From: Nitrospira sp. MA-1
Lineage (GTDB): Bacteria; Nitrospirota; Nitrospiria; Nitrospirales; UBA8639
DNA length: 64,000 bases
Assembly: GCA_032139905.1 (NCBI GenBank)
Contig: JAQJDB010000004.1
Coordinates: forward strand, 294,918 to 358,917
Reading direction: 5' to 3'
The notes under the pieces were generated by a model. It was not told the DNA's origin. It searched no databases and was given only the letters and a program-made list of their open reading frames with translations. Every line of letters begins with the position of its first letter. Position 1 is the stretch's first letter. Shown here one piece after another: positions 52,389 through 61,461 of this stretch. The position numbers were made by a program, and so were the translations under genes.

Positions 52389-54257
52389 ATGACTCGTACC
52401 CAATCTCACGGTCTCTGGTTTTTTGTCATCTTCACCGCCGTCATGATGACCGGTTGCCAGTCGCCGGTAGGGGTGACTCGTGTCGATTCTGAGACCGTTC
52501 GGCACCAATTAACCAAAAACGCGATTTCTTCAGGGGAAACCAGCCCCTATACCGAAAATGTGCTCCGTGTCACCGATCTGACTGAGGCCTATTTTGATGA
52601 TCCCCGTGAGGCGTTGAACACCTTGCACCATATCTTCCTCGCTGAAGAGCAACGAAAAGCTCCCGTAGCGTTCGCGCTCGCTGAATTGTCTTTTCTCTAT
52701 GCGCAAAAAACCAACCAACCGTCCTATTATCTGGCCGCGGCCTTGTATGCGTATCTATATTTGTTTTCCGAAAATTCGAGCAATCATTTCAACCCATTTG
52801 ATCCTCGTGTGCGGATTGCGGCTGATTTGTACAATAGAAGTCTGACGTCAGGATTCATTTCAAAAGAGCGTTCCGTCATGATTCTGCAATCGGGAAGCTA
52901 TGCCCTTCCCTTCGGAACCCTCCAGGTGGCCCTTCCGGAAAATCGGCTCCAGTGGGAAAACCGGACACTCACCAATTTCATCCCCGTTGCAGAGTTGGAA
53001 GTCCGTGGATTACACAACCGGTATCGGCAAGCCGGAATCGGAGTTCCGTTAGCGGCCGATCAAATCCCCTTAGGGCAGGAGGAGGGTTTACAGATTGCCA
53101 AAGGCAAAATGCCTGTCACGGCCTTCATGAGGCTTCCCAATCTTATGGAACAACTGAAGAAGGGGACTATTCAGGGAGACTGGGAGGTATATAACGCCTA
53201 TGACCGGAGAACGATCAGTATCCAGGAAAGTGATGTGCCGTTGGAAATTGAATTTACCTCTTCCCTGGCAGCCAGTTTGGCCGATGATCGGGTCTGGGCA
53301 CGGGAACTGAAGGGGTTTTTTATGGGAGATTCGTTGGCCGGTGAGTCAGGAGAATTAATTGCTCTGGAGCCGTATAGACCAGGCCGTATTCCGGTCGTCT
53401 TTGTCCATGGGACGGCCTCCGGCTCCGGAAGGTGGGCAGATATGACCAACGATCTGATGGCGGACCCCTCAGTTCGTGATCGATTTCAGTTCTGGTTTTT
53501 CACATATGATACCGGCAATCCCATTTTGTATTCTGCGGCTTTGCTGCGGGAAACCCTGCAAACAACCGTGAACGACCTGGAACGGAAATATCAGGATCCT
53601 GCTCTCCAGGCGATGGTCGTCATTGGACATAGTCAGGGTGGGCTGTTGAGCAGACTCACGGCCGTCGAAACCGGAAATATCTTTTGGGATGAAGTGAGCA
53701 ACCAACCACTTGACGACATGAAGGTTTCCAACCAGACCCGGGACTTACTGCAACGAATGCTGTTTATTACCCCACTTCCCACGGTCAACCGCCTTATCTT
53801 TATTGCTACGCCCCATCATGGGAGTTACGTGGCTGGAAGTTGGGGTGCCCATCAACTGGCCAAGTTCGTAAAGCTGCCGGGCCGATTGATGTCAGGTGTC
53901 ACAGATCTCCTGTCGTTAAAACTCGACACACTCAAGCTGGATTTACAAGGAATGAATGTGGGAAGTGTGTCGGCAATGGAGCCGGGAAGTCCGCTGGCGA
54001 AAGGCCTGGCTCAGACGCCTTTGGCTCCCGGAGTTTCGGGCCACTCAATTATAGCAGTGGAAGGCGATGGTCCCGTGGAGGACGGTAACGATGGAGTGGT
54101 GGCCTATCAGAGTGCTCATCTGGAGGGAATGGAATCGGAATTCGTGGTTCGTTCCGGCCATTCCTGTCAATCGAATACCCATACCATCCAGGAAGTCCGA
54201 CGCATTCTCCTTCTTCATGCCCAAGAACGGTGTGAAACCCATAGCGTGTGTCACTGA
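52389..54257 (+). CDS. Alpha/beta-hydrolase lipoprotein
   Basis: A 622-residue lipoprotein (lipobox VMMTGC). The first 300 residues are a helical, TPR-like region (YFDDPREALNTLHHIFLAEE; FALAELSFLYAQKTN) and a beta part. From about residue 330 comes a lipase/PGAP1-like alpha/beta-hydrolase: oxyanion VVFVHGTASGSGRW, nucleophile elbow GHSQGG (Ser near 415), FIATPHHGSY, an acidic DGNDGVV, and a C-terminal His in SGHSCQSNTH. It probably cleaves an ester at the outer membrane; the substrate is unknown. Confidence 0.86.
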   Translation: MTRTQSHGLWFFVIFTAVMMTGCQSPVGVTRVDSETVRHQLTKNAISSGETSPYTENVLRVTDLTEAYFDDPREALNTLHHIFLAEEQRKAPVAFALAELSFLYAQKTNQPSYYLAAALYAYLYLFSENSSNHFNPFDPRVRIAADLYNRSLTSGFISKERSVMILQSGSYALPFGTLQVALPENRLQWENRTLTNFIPVAELEVRGLHNRYRQAGIGVPLAADQIPLGQEEGLQIAKGKMPVTAFMRLPNLMEQLKKGTIQGDWEVYNAYDRRTISIQESDVPLEIEFTSSLAASLADDRVWARELKGFFMGDSLAGESGELIALEPYRPGRIPVVFVHGTASGSGRWADMTNDLMADPSVRDRFQFWFFTYDTGNPILYSAALLRETLQTTVNDLERKYQDPALQAMVVIGHSQGGLLSRLTAVETGNIFWDEVSNQPLDDMKVSNQTRDLLQRMLFITPLPTVNRLIFIATPHHGSYVAGSWGAHQLAKFVKLPGRLMSGVTDLLSLKLDTLKLDLQGMNVGSVSAMEPGSPLAKGLAQTPLAPGVSGHSIIAVEGDGPVEDGNDGVVAYQSAHLEGMESEFVVRSGHSCQSNTHTIQEVRRILLLHAQERCETHSVCH

Positions 54258-54439
54258 TGAGTTAATCTCTGTCATCAAGATCGCGGGTCATGCCGGTTCG
54301 GGATGAAGAGGATGAACCGGCCTTATGGGTCAATATGTTAATTTTTCTCTCAGTTCGCTATACTCCGCGTCTAAGCGCATCCCTGTTTAGGAATTGAAAA
54401 AATCGTCAGATTTAAATTTTCAACGAATGGAGGAATGTT

Positions 54440-55135
54440 ATGAGCCCTGTCAACATCGGCTTGGTGCTGATTCTGTTGGTAAGCCTTTCCGGTTGCGCCA
54501 GCACCCAGCAAACTCGGAACGTGGAACAATCCGGATTTCTTGGAGACTATTCCATGTTAAAAGAAGGGAAAAAGGACGAAACCCTTCAAATCTATAAAAA
54601 TCCTCAAGCCGATTGGAAGAAATACCACAAAATTATTCTTGATCCCGTGACTCTTTGGATCGGCAAGGATTCCCAATTACAAGACGTTTCCGCCGAAGAT
54701 CGTCAACGGATGGCGGATCTCTTCTGGGTCAAATTACATGAAGCCTTAAAAACCGATTATGAAATCGTGACCTCACCCGGTCCGGATGTTATGCGTATTC
54801 AGGCCGCTATCACGGAAGCCGAAACCTCCAATCCCGTCTTAGATACGGTTTCAAGCATCGTTCCTCAGCTGAGAGTTTTAACCGGAATAAAAGGTTTCGC
54901 GACAGGCGTGTCCGGATTTACCGGTTCGGCGAGTGTGGAGTTGAAAGTCACAGATTCCTCGGACAAGACGCTGTTGGCCGCTGCGGTGGATCGCAGGGGA
55001 GGGACGAAAAGTCTGAGCGGAGTCACCAATTCGTGGAACGACGTCGAGGAAGCCTACCGGTATTGGGCGGAAAAAGTACGCTGGCGGGCATGTATGCTTC
55101 GAGGTGAAGAAAATTGTGTGGAGCCTGAGGCCTAA
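54440..55135 (+). CDS. DUF3313 family lipoprotein (copy 3)
   Basis: A 231-residue paralogue of copies 1 and 2. Lipobox SLSGC precedes SGFLGDYSML, NPQADWKKYHKIILDPVTLW near 55, AAITEAETS near 130, AVDRRGGTKSLSGV near 188, WNDVEEAYRYWA, and the two C-terminal cysteines (RACMLRGEENC). GGAGGAA lies before ATG 54440. A small lipoprotein gene follows on the same strand 64 bp downstream and may be co-transcribed. Confidence 0.87.
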   Translation: MSPVNIGLVLILLVSLSGCASTQQTRNVEQSGFLGDYSMLKEGKKDETLQIYKNPQADWKKYHKIILDPVTLWIGKDSQLQDVSAEDRQRMADLFWVKLHEALKTDYEIVTSPGPDVMRIQAAITEAETSNPVLDTVSSIVPQLRVLTGIKGFATGVSGFTGSASVELKVTDSSDKTLLAAAVDRRGGTKSLSGVTNSWNDVEEAYRYWAEKVRWRACMLRGEENCVEPEA

Positions 55136-55199
55136 TGGCCCGGCTTCCCCAGCATGGTTCGGTCGAATCATCGATGTGTTCACAAAAAAGGAGATGCGT

Positions 55200-55529
55200 A
55201 TGAGAGTTGTGCCCTGGTGGTCGAGTTGCGTGATCCTTGCATTGACATCCTGTGGTGGAGGGAATCTCCAGCAAATGGATGCTACACCTTATGCTGAAAT
55301 GATCGAACGTCCTAACGGCGAGTGTCCGCACTCAAAGGTTGAACAAGGTATTGTCAACAAGCATCCGGAGGCGACGGTCATGGTGACCGTTTCCGAGATT
55401 ACTGGAGACAAGGTGATCACGACTTCCCAAATACCTGTGAAAGGTGGTGAAACCGTGTATATCGGGTGCGCCGTCCTGCCGTCGGGCCAGGATGCCGCTC
55501 GTAAGATTCTCAACGTCCAATTTGAATAA
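55200..55529 (+). CDS. Small lipoprotein, unknown function
   Basis: A 109-residue lipoprotein with lipobox LALTSC. The mature part is beta-rich (ATVMVTVSEITGDKVITTSQ; GGETVYIGCAVLPSG) with two cysteines, resembling a small Ig-like or chaperone-type fold. ATG 55200 is chosen because AAGGAG lies seven bases upstream; the ATG at 55194 would overlap the spacer. Family not recognised. Confidence 0.7.
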   Translation: MRVVPWWSSCVILALTSCGGGNLQQMDATPYAEMIERPNGECPHSKVEQGIVNKHPEATVMVTVSEITGDKVITTSQIPVKGGETVYIGCAVLPSGQDAARKILNVQFE

Positions 55530-55610
55530 GCGATTTCAGGGCCATGTCGGAAGCGTGGCCCTGGACTTCTTCTGCAATGCATCCATCGGATAACGAGGAT
55601 TGATGAAAGT

Positions 55611-56915
55611 ATGTTTTTGGTGAAAGTCCGATTTCATATCCTGTGTCTACTCCTGGTAGGAACATTACTCCTGCCTGTAATGGCTCAAGCCGGAGGGCTC
55701 TTCCTGACTGAAATTGGCACTCCCGACGTGGGACTTGCCGGAGCGGGATGGGCGGCCCGCGCACAGGATGCGTCAACCTTATTTAAGAATCCCGCCGGCA
55801 TGTCCCTCTTGGAGGGGGCTCAATTTCAGGGTGGCGCCCAACTCTTATATGGCGATGTTGGATTCACCTCCGACGGCAAATCTACCCCGTCCGGCGGGGG
55901 AGGCGGGAATCCTATCGATGTGTTTCCCGGAGCCAGCGGGTTTTATGTGCATCCCCTTGGAGATGATTGGAGAGTGGGCTTTGGCATCTTTTCCAATTTC
56001 GGTCTGGGATTAAAATATAAGGGAGAATGGGTTGGGCGCTACTATGTCAAGGATGCGCTGCTGGCCGGAGTCAGTTTTATGCCCACCGCCAGCTATCGGG
56101 TGAATGAATACCTGTCTGTCGGCGGAGGGGTCAACGTGATGCTGGGCGCCGTCAAACAAACCGTTGGTATCAACAATCTCGGGAGTGCCAATGACGGTCA
56201 AATGCAAATCAAAGATCAGGCGGTCGGGGTGGGAGGCAATATCGGTATTATGTTCACGCCGATCCGAGGGACACGTTTCGGCCTCACGTATCAATCGCCC
56301 ATTGATTTGAATTTTTCCGATAAGCCGAAATTTTCAAATCTTGGTCCCATCGGCACCACCTTGCAGAATAACGGTCTGCTGAACAAGAAGCTCGATGTGG
56401 GTATTACCGTCCCCCAATCGCTGATGTTCAGCGCCTACCACGACCTGACGGGGGCATGGTCCATCATGGGTGACTTTGGATGGCAGGACTGGTCGGAATT
56501 CGGGAAGGTGGATATCGGCGTGGATACAGCCAACGCCACAAACCTTACCGCCAATCTGAACTACCAGGATACCTGGCATGTGGCATTTGGAACCCAATAT
56601 CGCTTGAACCCCGCATGGGTGGTCTCGACCGGGTTTGCCTACGATAGTTCCATGGTGAAGGATAAAAATCGTACACTCAGTATGCCCGTTGGCGAAACCT
56701 ACAAATTCGGGCTGGGAGCCCTCTGGCAAACGACGCGCACTCTCAATCTTGGTTTTTCCTATGAACTGACCTGGATAGGAGATATGCCGGTTGATCAAAA
56801 TCGTGGACCGCTTTCCGGCCAAGTATCCGGGAACTTTAAGGATTCCGCGATGCACTTTTTTGCCTTGACCGTCACCTGGGGAGAAGGGGTGAAGATGGGG
56901 CCAGGAGGAGCCTAA
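55611..56915 (+). CDS. FadL/OMPP1-type outer-membrane transporter
   Basis: A 434-residue outer-membrane barrel of the FadL/TodX family, which takes up long-chain fatty acids or other hydrophobic molecules. Signal peptide cleaved near VMAQA. The N-terminal plug has LTEIGTPDVGLAGAG and the diagnostic NPAGMSLLEGAQ; GRYYVKDALLAGVSFMPTA and DLTGAWSIMGDFGWQDWSEF are typical strands, and the protein ends FALTVTWGEG. The fatty-acid isomerase gene lies 760 bp downstream, so a fatty-acid substrate is plausible. Confidence 0.9.
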   Translation: MFLVKVRFHILCLLLVGTLLLPVMAQAGGLFLTEIGTPDVGLAGAGWAARAQDASTLFKNPAGMSLLEGAQFQGGAQLLYGDVGFTSDGKSTPSGGGGGNPIDVFPGASGFYVHPLGDDWRVGFGIFSNFGLGLKYKGEWVGRYYVKDALLAGVSFMPTASYRVNEYLSVGGGVNVMLGAVKQTVGINNLGSANDGQMQIKDQAVGVGGNIGIMFTPIRGTRFGLTYQSPIDLNFSDKPKFSNLGPIGTTLQNNGLLNKKLDVGITVPQSLMFSAYHDLTGAWSIMGDFGWQDWSEFGKVDIGVDTANATNLTANLNYQDTWHVAFGTQYRLNPAWVVSTGFAYDSSMVKDKNRTLSMPVGETYKFGLGALWQTTRTLNLGFSYELTWIGDMPVDQNRGPLSGQVSGNFKDSAMHFFALTVTWGEGVKMGPGGA

Positions 56916-57677
56916 GGCCAGCGTCGTTTTCGAAGGCGCCCCGACAGCAGGGCGCGCGGGTGGACCGTTGGTTCATATGTGATCCCTTCCTCCTGCACGA
57001 CGATCATGACAACATGAGGCAATCATTTTCTCCAACTATTCGCTTTGGCATTGGGTGAAGGGTTCGAGAAGCGGCGCTACCTGAAACATCGTGTGAATAG
57101 GAATGGCAATCCCGCCAGGGATCCGGGTTTCTTTCGAATCCTCCCTCAACAGTCGATCTCCCCCTGTACATCGGTACCATTTTCTGCTCTGTCGTCGATG
57201 AACGTTCCATCACCCCAAAGACTCATTTTCGTAAGGTGATTAACAGACGAGCACACTAGTGGTGGGTCTCGGACTCTATGAGAGCCGGGACCATGGTCAT
57301 AAAAATTGAAACCCGCCCGGGCACCAAAACCTGCGCCGGTCACACGGCCATTCAAAAAGTCTCCCTAAGACGCACGCTGTGCTCAAACCAGAGCCGGGAT
57401 GGCTCATTTCGCACAAAACATTCTGCACATATCAGTATCAAAAAAAGGTGTGTTGAAAGAAGCATGAGTCGAATGTGAGTAAACATGGCTGATGGTGCCC
57501 AATTCAGGTTTGAAGATTTTCTCGTTTTCTCTGTGAAATCGGTTTATTGCAAAAGGTCATGAAAGGTGAATGAGATTAGCCATTTTCGCTATCCCTTGGA
57601 TATAGTGGGAGTCGTGAATAGGACCGTGAAAAAATACATGGACCTGAACAATAGAAAATCAACCCTGAGGAGATAAG
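56916..57677. other. Intergenic between fadL-like and cti
   Basis: About 760 bp. A short minus-strand stretch near 56920-57010 is open with plausible residues (EEGITYEPTVHPRALLSGRL), but its start is unclear. I see no other gene. The cti promoter should lie near the end. Confidence 0.4.
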
Positions 57678-60035
57678 ATGACAGATCGTCCATACGCCCG
57701 TATTGTGTTTATCCTGCTTCTCACGATCATCGTGGGTGGTTGTGCCCTCTATGCCGGGATGCAGCTGGATCAACAATTCGGGCCTTCCTCGCCGCAAAAC
57801 CGGCTGACGAACACAACCGAGGTGACAACCGTCAGTTATCGGCAGGATGTGAAACCGATTCTTGAGGCCCGATGTATCGTCTGTCATGGATGTTACGATG
57901 CCCCATGTCAACTCAATCTCAGTGCCCATGAAGGGATTGAACGCGGTGCCAACAAAGAACTGATTTATAACCCCGGTCGATTATTGGCCATGGAACCCAC
58001 CCGGCTTTTTGTCGATGCGCATTCACCCTCCGAATGGCGGGAGAAGCAGTTTTTTCCGGTGTTGAACGAACGGGTGCAGACAAAAGAGGCCAATCTCCAA
58101 GCGAGCCTGATGGCGAAGATGTTGCTCCTGAAGCGACAGCACCCGCTTCCCGCTGTCAGCCCGCTCCCCCCCAGTTTTGATTTTGGCATCGAGCGGCCTC
58201 AATATTGCCCGACGCTTCCGGAGTTTGACGCGTTCGCGCGGGACAATCCCTTATGGGGGATGCCCTTTGGATTACCCGGTTTAGGCGATGAGGAACATGC
58301 CACATTGATGAAGTGGTTGGAGGAGGGCGCCGACGATGAAGCACCAGCTCCGGTGACCGCAGGTGTCCTGTCAAACATTTCGGAGTGGGAAACGTTTTTG
58401 AATGGCCAGACACCGAAAGAACAATTAATGAGCCGGTATCTCTACGAGCATCTCTTCCTGGCCCATCTTTATTTTGATGACCTCACCCCCAAGCAGTTCT
58501 TTCGTCTCGTACGATCCACAACCCCTCCAGGTGAAGGCATTGATCTCATTGCCACCAGACGGCCTTATGATGACCCGAAAGTGGATCGTTTTTTTTATCG
58601 CTTTGAGCCGGTCCAGACCACGATTTTGGCCAAAACCCACATGCCGTATGCGCTCAATCCCGACCGGATGTCCCGGTATCGCACCCTCTTTTTAGAACCG
58701 GCCTATGGGGTGCCGACCTTGCCGTCTTATGCCCCGGAGACGTCGGCCAATCCTTTTGAAACCTTCAAATTGATTCCGGTGAAATCCAGGTATCAGTTTC
58801 TGCTCGATGAAGCCCAGTTTACCCTGATGAATTTCATCAAGGGACCTGTCTGCCGGGGACAGGTGGCGCTCAATGTAATTAATGAGCGGTTCTGGATAGT
58901 TTTTTCAAACCCCAATAGCACGACCATTGCTCAGGGGGCCCAATTCCTTGAAAAAGAAGCGAAGAATCTTCAGATGCCCATCGTCGAGCAGAGCAACGCC
59001 ACACCCCTGGGGACCTGGCTGAAATATTCTCAATTAGAAAAGAACTATGTGGCCGGCAAAATTAAGTTTATCCAGCAACATGTCTCGACACCGGAAGCCA
59101 TTTCACTCGACCTGCTTTGGGATGGCGATGGGCAGAATGACAATGCGGCTCTCACCGTGTTTCGACATCTGGATAATGCGACCGTCGTGAAAGGGTTTGT
59201 CGGCGAGGAGCCCAAGACGATGGTGTTACTGGGGTATCCCTTGCTTGAGCGGATTCATTATCTGTTGGTTGCAGGGTATGACGTGTATGGCAATATCGGT
59301 CACCAGTTAAATTCCCGCCTGTACATGGATTTTTTGCGAATGGAGGGGGAGCTGGATTTTCTCACCCTGCTCCCGGAACGGACGAGAACCCAGGAATGGA
59401 AATACTGGTATCGAGATGCCGGGGATAAGGTCGAAGATTTTGGTGCGGTATATTTCAACAGCATCAATCGTCAGACAGGAATTCAGTATCGCACGGCAGA
59501 CCATAAATTAGAATTAATCGGGATGGTGCGCGAACGCCTCGCGCCGGTCTTGCACAGGCCATATGCGATTGAGGATTTTGGTAATGACCACGTCCGTCAA
59601 CAGCTGAAAAAGTTATCCCACTTCCAAGGAACAGCCGTGTCCTGGTTGCCCCAGAACGCCATCTTATCAATTGGCGGGTCCCAGGCTCAGGTGGTAACTC
59701 TCATCCATGATAACGGGATGAGCAATGTGTCCCATCTGCTCTTTGAACAAGAACGGCGTTTGCCGGAAGAAGATACCCTAACCGTGGTGCGAGGGTTTTT
59801 GGGTGCCTATCCCAACGCTTTTTACCAGGTCGACGAATCCACACTCGAAGAGTTTGTCAGCGCCGTGGAACATCTCGGTAGTGAGGAGGATTATCAAGCT
59901 CTGCTCAATCGTTTCGGTGTCAGACGAAGTGATCCTGATTTTTGGAAGCATAGTGATGCCATACAAGCTGCCTATAAAAACGAGTCACCCGTTGAAGCAG
60001 GGTTGCTTGACTACAGTCGTCTGGAAAACAGGTAA
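57678..60035 (+). CDS. cti: Fatty acid cis/trans isomerase
   Basis: A 785-residue periplasmic haem protein that converts cis-unsaturated membrane fatty acids to trans, stiffening the membrane under solvent or heat stress. The front is a signal/anchor with a lipobox-like IIVGGC. The c-type haem site is C66-I-V-C69-H70 within a Cys-rich stretch (RCIVCHGCYDAPCQ). The body shows Cti blocks (LFVDAHSPSEWREKQFFPVL; PYALNPDRMSRYRTLF; FIKGPVCRGQVALNVI) and the length is normal for the family. GAGGAG lies before ATG 57678. It is downstream of the FadL-type gene. Confidence 0.95.
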   Translation: MTDRPYARIVFILLLTIIVGGCALYAGMQLDQQFGPSSPQNRLTNTTEVTTVSYRQDVKPILEARCIVCHGCYDAPCQLNLSAHEGIERGANKELIYNPGRLLAMEPTRLFVDAHSPSEWREKQFFPVLNERVQTKEANLQASLMAKMLLLKRQHPLPAVSPLPPSFDFGIERPQYCPTLPEFDAFARDNPLWGMPFGLPGLGDEEHATLMKWLEEGADDEAPAPVTAGVLSNISEWETFLNGQTPKEQLMSRYLYEHLFLAHLYFDDLTPKQFFRLVRSTTPPGEGIDLIATRRPYDDPKVDRFFYRFEPVQTTILAKTHMPYALNPDRMSRYRTLFLEPAYGVPTLPSYAPETSANPFETFKLIPVKSRYQFLLDEAQFTLMNFIKGPVCRGQVALNVINERFWIVFSNPNSTTIAQGAQFLEKEAKNLQMPIVEQSNATPLGTWLKYSQLEKNYVAGKIKFIQQHVSTPEAISLDLLWDGDGQNDNAALTVFRHLDNATVVKGFVGEEPKTMVLLGYPLLERIHYLLVAGYDVYGNIGHQLNSRLYMDFLRMEGELDFLTLLPERTRTQEWKYWYRDAGDKVEDFGAVYFNSINRQTGIQYRTADHKLELIGMVRERLAPVLHRPYAIEDFGNDHVRQQLKKLSHFQGTAVSWLPQNAILSIGGSQAQVVTLIHDNGMSNVSHLLFEQERRLPEEDTLTVVRGFLGAYPNAFYQVDESTLEEFVSAVEHLGSEEDYQALLNRFGVRRSDPDFWKHSDAIQAAYKNESPVEAGLLDYSRLENR

Positions 60036-60247
60036 GACGTGGCGAGGGAATGATCATGCGTTCAACGATGAAGACCACCCCCGGACAGGGAAAAAACAAC
60101 TCTCGGTTGAGAAGAAGCGTTGTCTAAAAGTTAAAGAGTAACCATGACGATCCAGCGCATAGGTGCTTCACCCCGGCGACCGTGATCGTGGAATTCTTGC
60201 CTCTTATCCCCTTAGTTTTTGTGGTGATCGGGAAACTGGAGAGAGGT

Positions 60248-60955
60248 TTACTGAATATCTTTTTGATATTCGCGTATCCCGCGTTCCTCGTCTAACCGTT
60301 GTCGAAGTTTCCTTGCCCAGTAGTCAAATATTTCCAGCACGGGTCCCAGGGAATCCTTTTCGCGCGTCAGGAGAACCTCTGAGCTCATCCGTTTTTCAAC
60401 ATAAGCAACCAACCGTTCCTGGCTCTGTGTATCCAATATCTCGGCCTCAATCGCGGCCTCTCCCTCCAGGGCATTCATGCCGGAAATTTTTTCGGCACCC
60501 TGGATCAGGAAATCGTTGGCCAGGGGAAGCAGCGGGATCGACGATTCCAGTGCCGGGCGCTCCAACATCACATCCGTCAAGGCTGCGCGGAGGCGCAGGA
60601 CCCCGGGACCGGGATCTTTCACGATCACATAGCCTCCTGCCAGTGCGCGGCTCATGCTTTCCTGGAATGCCAGAGCCAATCTCCAGGCTGTTAACCCATC
60701 AAGGCCACCATACTCAGAATGTTGGCTGGGAAAGATCACCAGGGGATCCAGCATGATGGTGTTGTAGTCTTTGAAATTGACGCCTGGCTTCCGGTAGGTC
60801 CAGGCACCGCTGTCATCCGGGGAAGGACGAAGGCTGTTGTAATCAGTTAAAAAACCGGAAAAATCCAATGATTGGGTTTTTTGCGCACAACCGGGCAGAC
60901 TGAGGACCACACAGAAGAGAAAACTCAGCCTCTGTATTTTTGAAAAGGTGTTCAC
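60248..60955 (-). CDS. DUF3313-like lipoprotein (divergent copy 4)
   Basis: A 235-residue lipoprotein, lipobox LSLPGC, followed by the family opening SGFLTDYNSL and KPGVNFKDYNTIMLDPLVIF near residue 57. A central VLRLRAALTDV block corresponds to the MRxxxAITEAE motif of the other copies. It lacks the RRGGTK/WNDVE signature and the two C-terminal cysteines. It is therefore an older, diverged member. Convergent with cti. Confidence 0.75.
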   Translation of the reverse strand: MNTFSKIQRLSFLFCVVLSLPGCAQKTQSLDFSGFLTDYNSLRPSPDDSGAWTYRKPGVNFKDYNTIMLDPLVIFPSQHSEYGGLDGLTAWRLALAFQESMSRALAGGYVIVKDPGPGVLRLRAALTDVMLERPALESSIPLLPLANDFLIQGAEKISGMNALEGEAAIEAEILDTQSQERLVAYVEKRMSSEVLLTREKDSLGPVLEIFDYWARKLRQRLDEERGIREYQKDIQ

Positions 60956-61074
60956 TCTGGTATCCTACATTTCCTTTTGAGATTGAAAGTTGACGAGTAT
61001 ATCTCGTCTATTCCATAAAGACCATATCAAGGCCACATTTCCACTCAACTCCATTTAGAAAAAGAGGGTATCTC

Positions 61075-61365
61075 ATGATGAGAGCATGGCTGGTGGTTTG
61101 CGTTGGAAGTCTGTTCCTCTATGGATGCACTGACGTGAAGTATGTCAAGGCCGGTGCCACGGAAGCGGATTTAGAGGCGGATCGAGTCGATTGCCGCAGT
61201 CAAATCCTGATGCCGCCCCCCGGCCCGGGCATTCCCAGTGGTCAAATGGGAAAACCAGGGGTGAGCCAAGGGTTCATCACTCGATCGGCCGAGCAGTCGG
61301 CACAACAAGAAGTTGACCAGTGTTTGCGAGCAAAGGGATGGGAGCTGGAACCCCAACCCAAGTAA
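61075..61365 (+). CDS. Small lipoprotein, unknown function
   Basis: A 96-residue lipoprotein with lipobox FLYGC. The mature part is short with KYVKAGATEADLEADRVDCR, a Pro/Gly-rich middle and DQCLRAKGWELEPQ. The two mature cysteines, in DCR and QCLRAKGW, match the pattern of small Gly-zipper or SmpA-like envelope proteins where the final CLxxKGW is conserved. Start ATG 61075 or 61078; a weak ribosome site is present. Tex follows 96 bp downstream. Confidence 0.7.
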   Translation: MMRAWLVVCVGSLFLYGCTDVKYVKAGATEADLEADRVDCRSQILMPPPGPGIPSGQMGKPGVSQGFITRSAEQSAQQEVDQCLRAKGWELEPQPK

Positions 61366-61461
61366 GTTGCTGAGAGGATGTAAGCGTAATATGGCTGTCG
61401 TTGTGAAGAACGACTCGTGACAAAAATTTCACTCAAAAATACGTAAGGATGTAACGAGACT

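Noticed and set aside
56920..57010. Short minus-strand open stretch reading EEGITYEPTVHPRALLSGRL
   Set aside because: The residues look plausible, but only about 31 codons are open from the ATG and no ribosome site is positioned for it.
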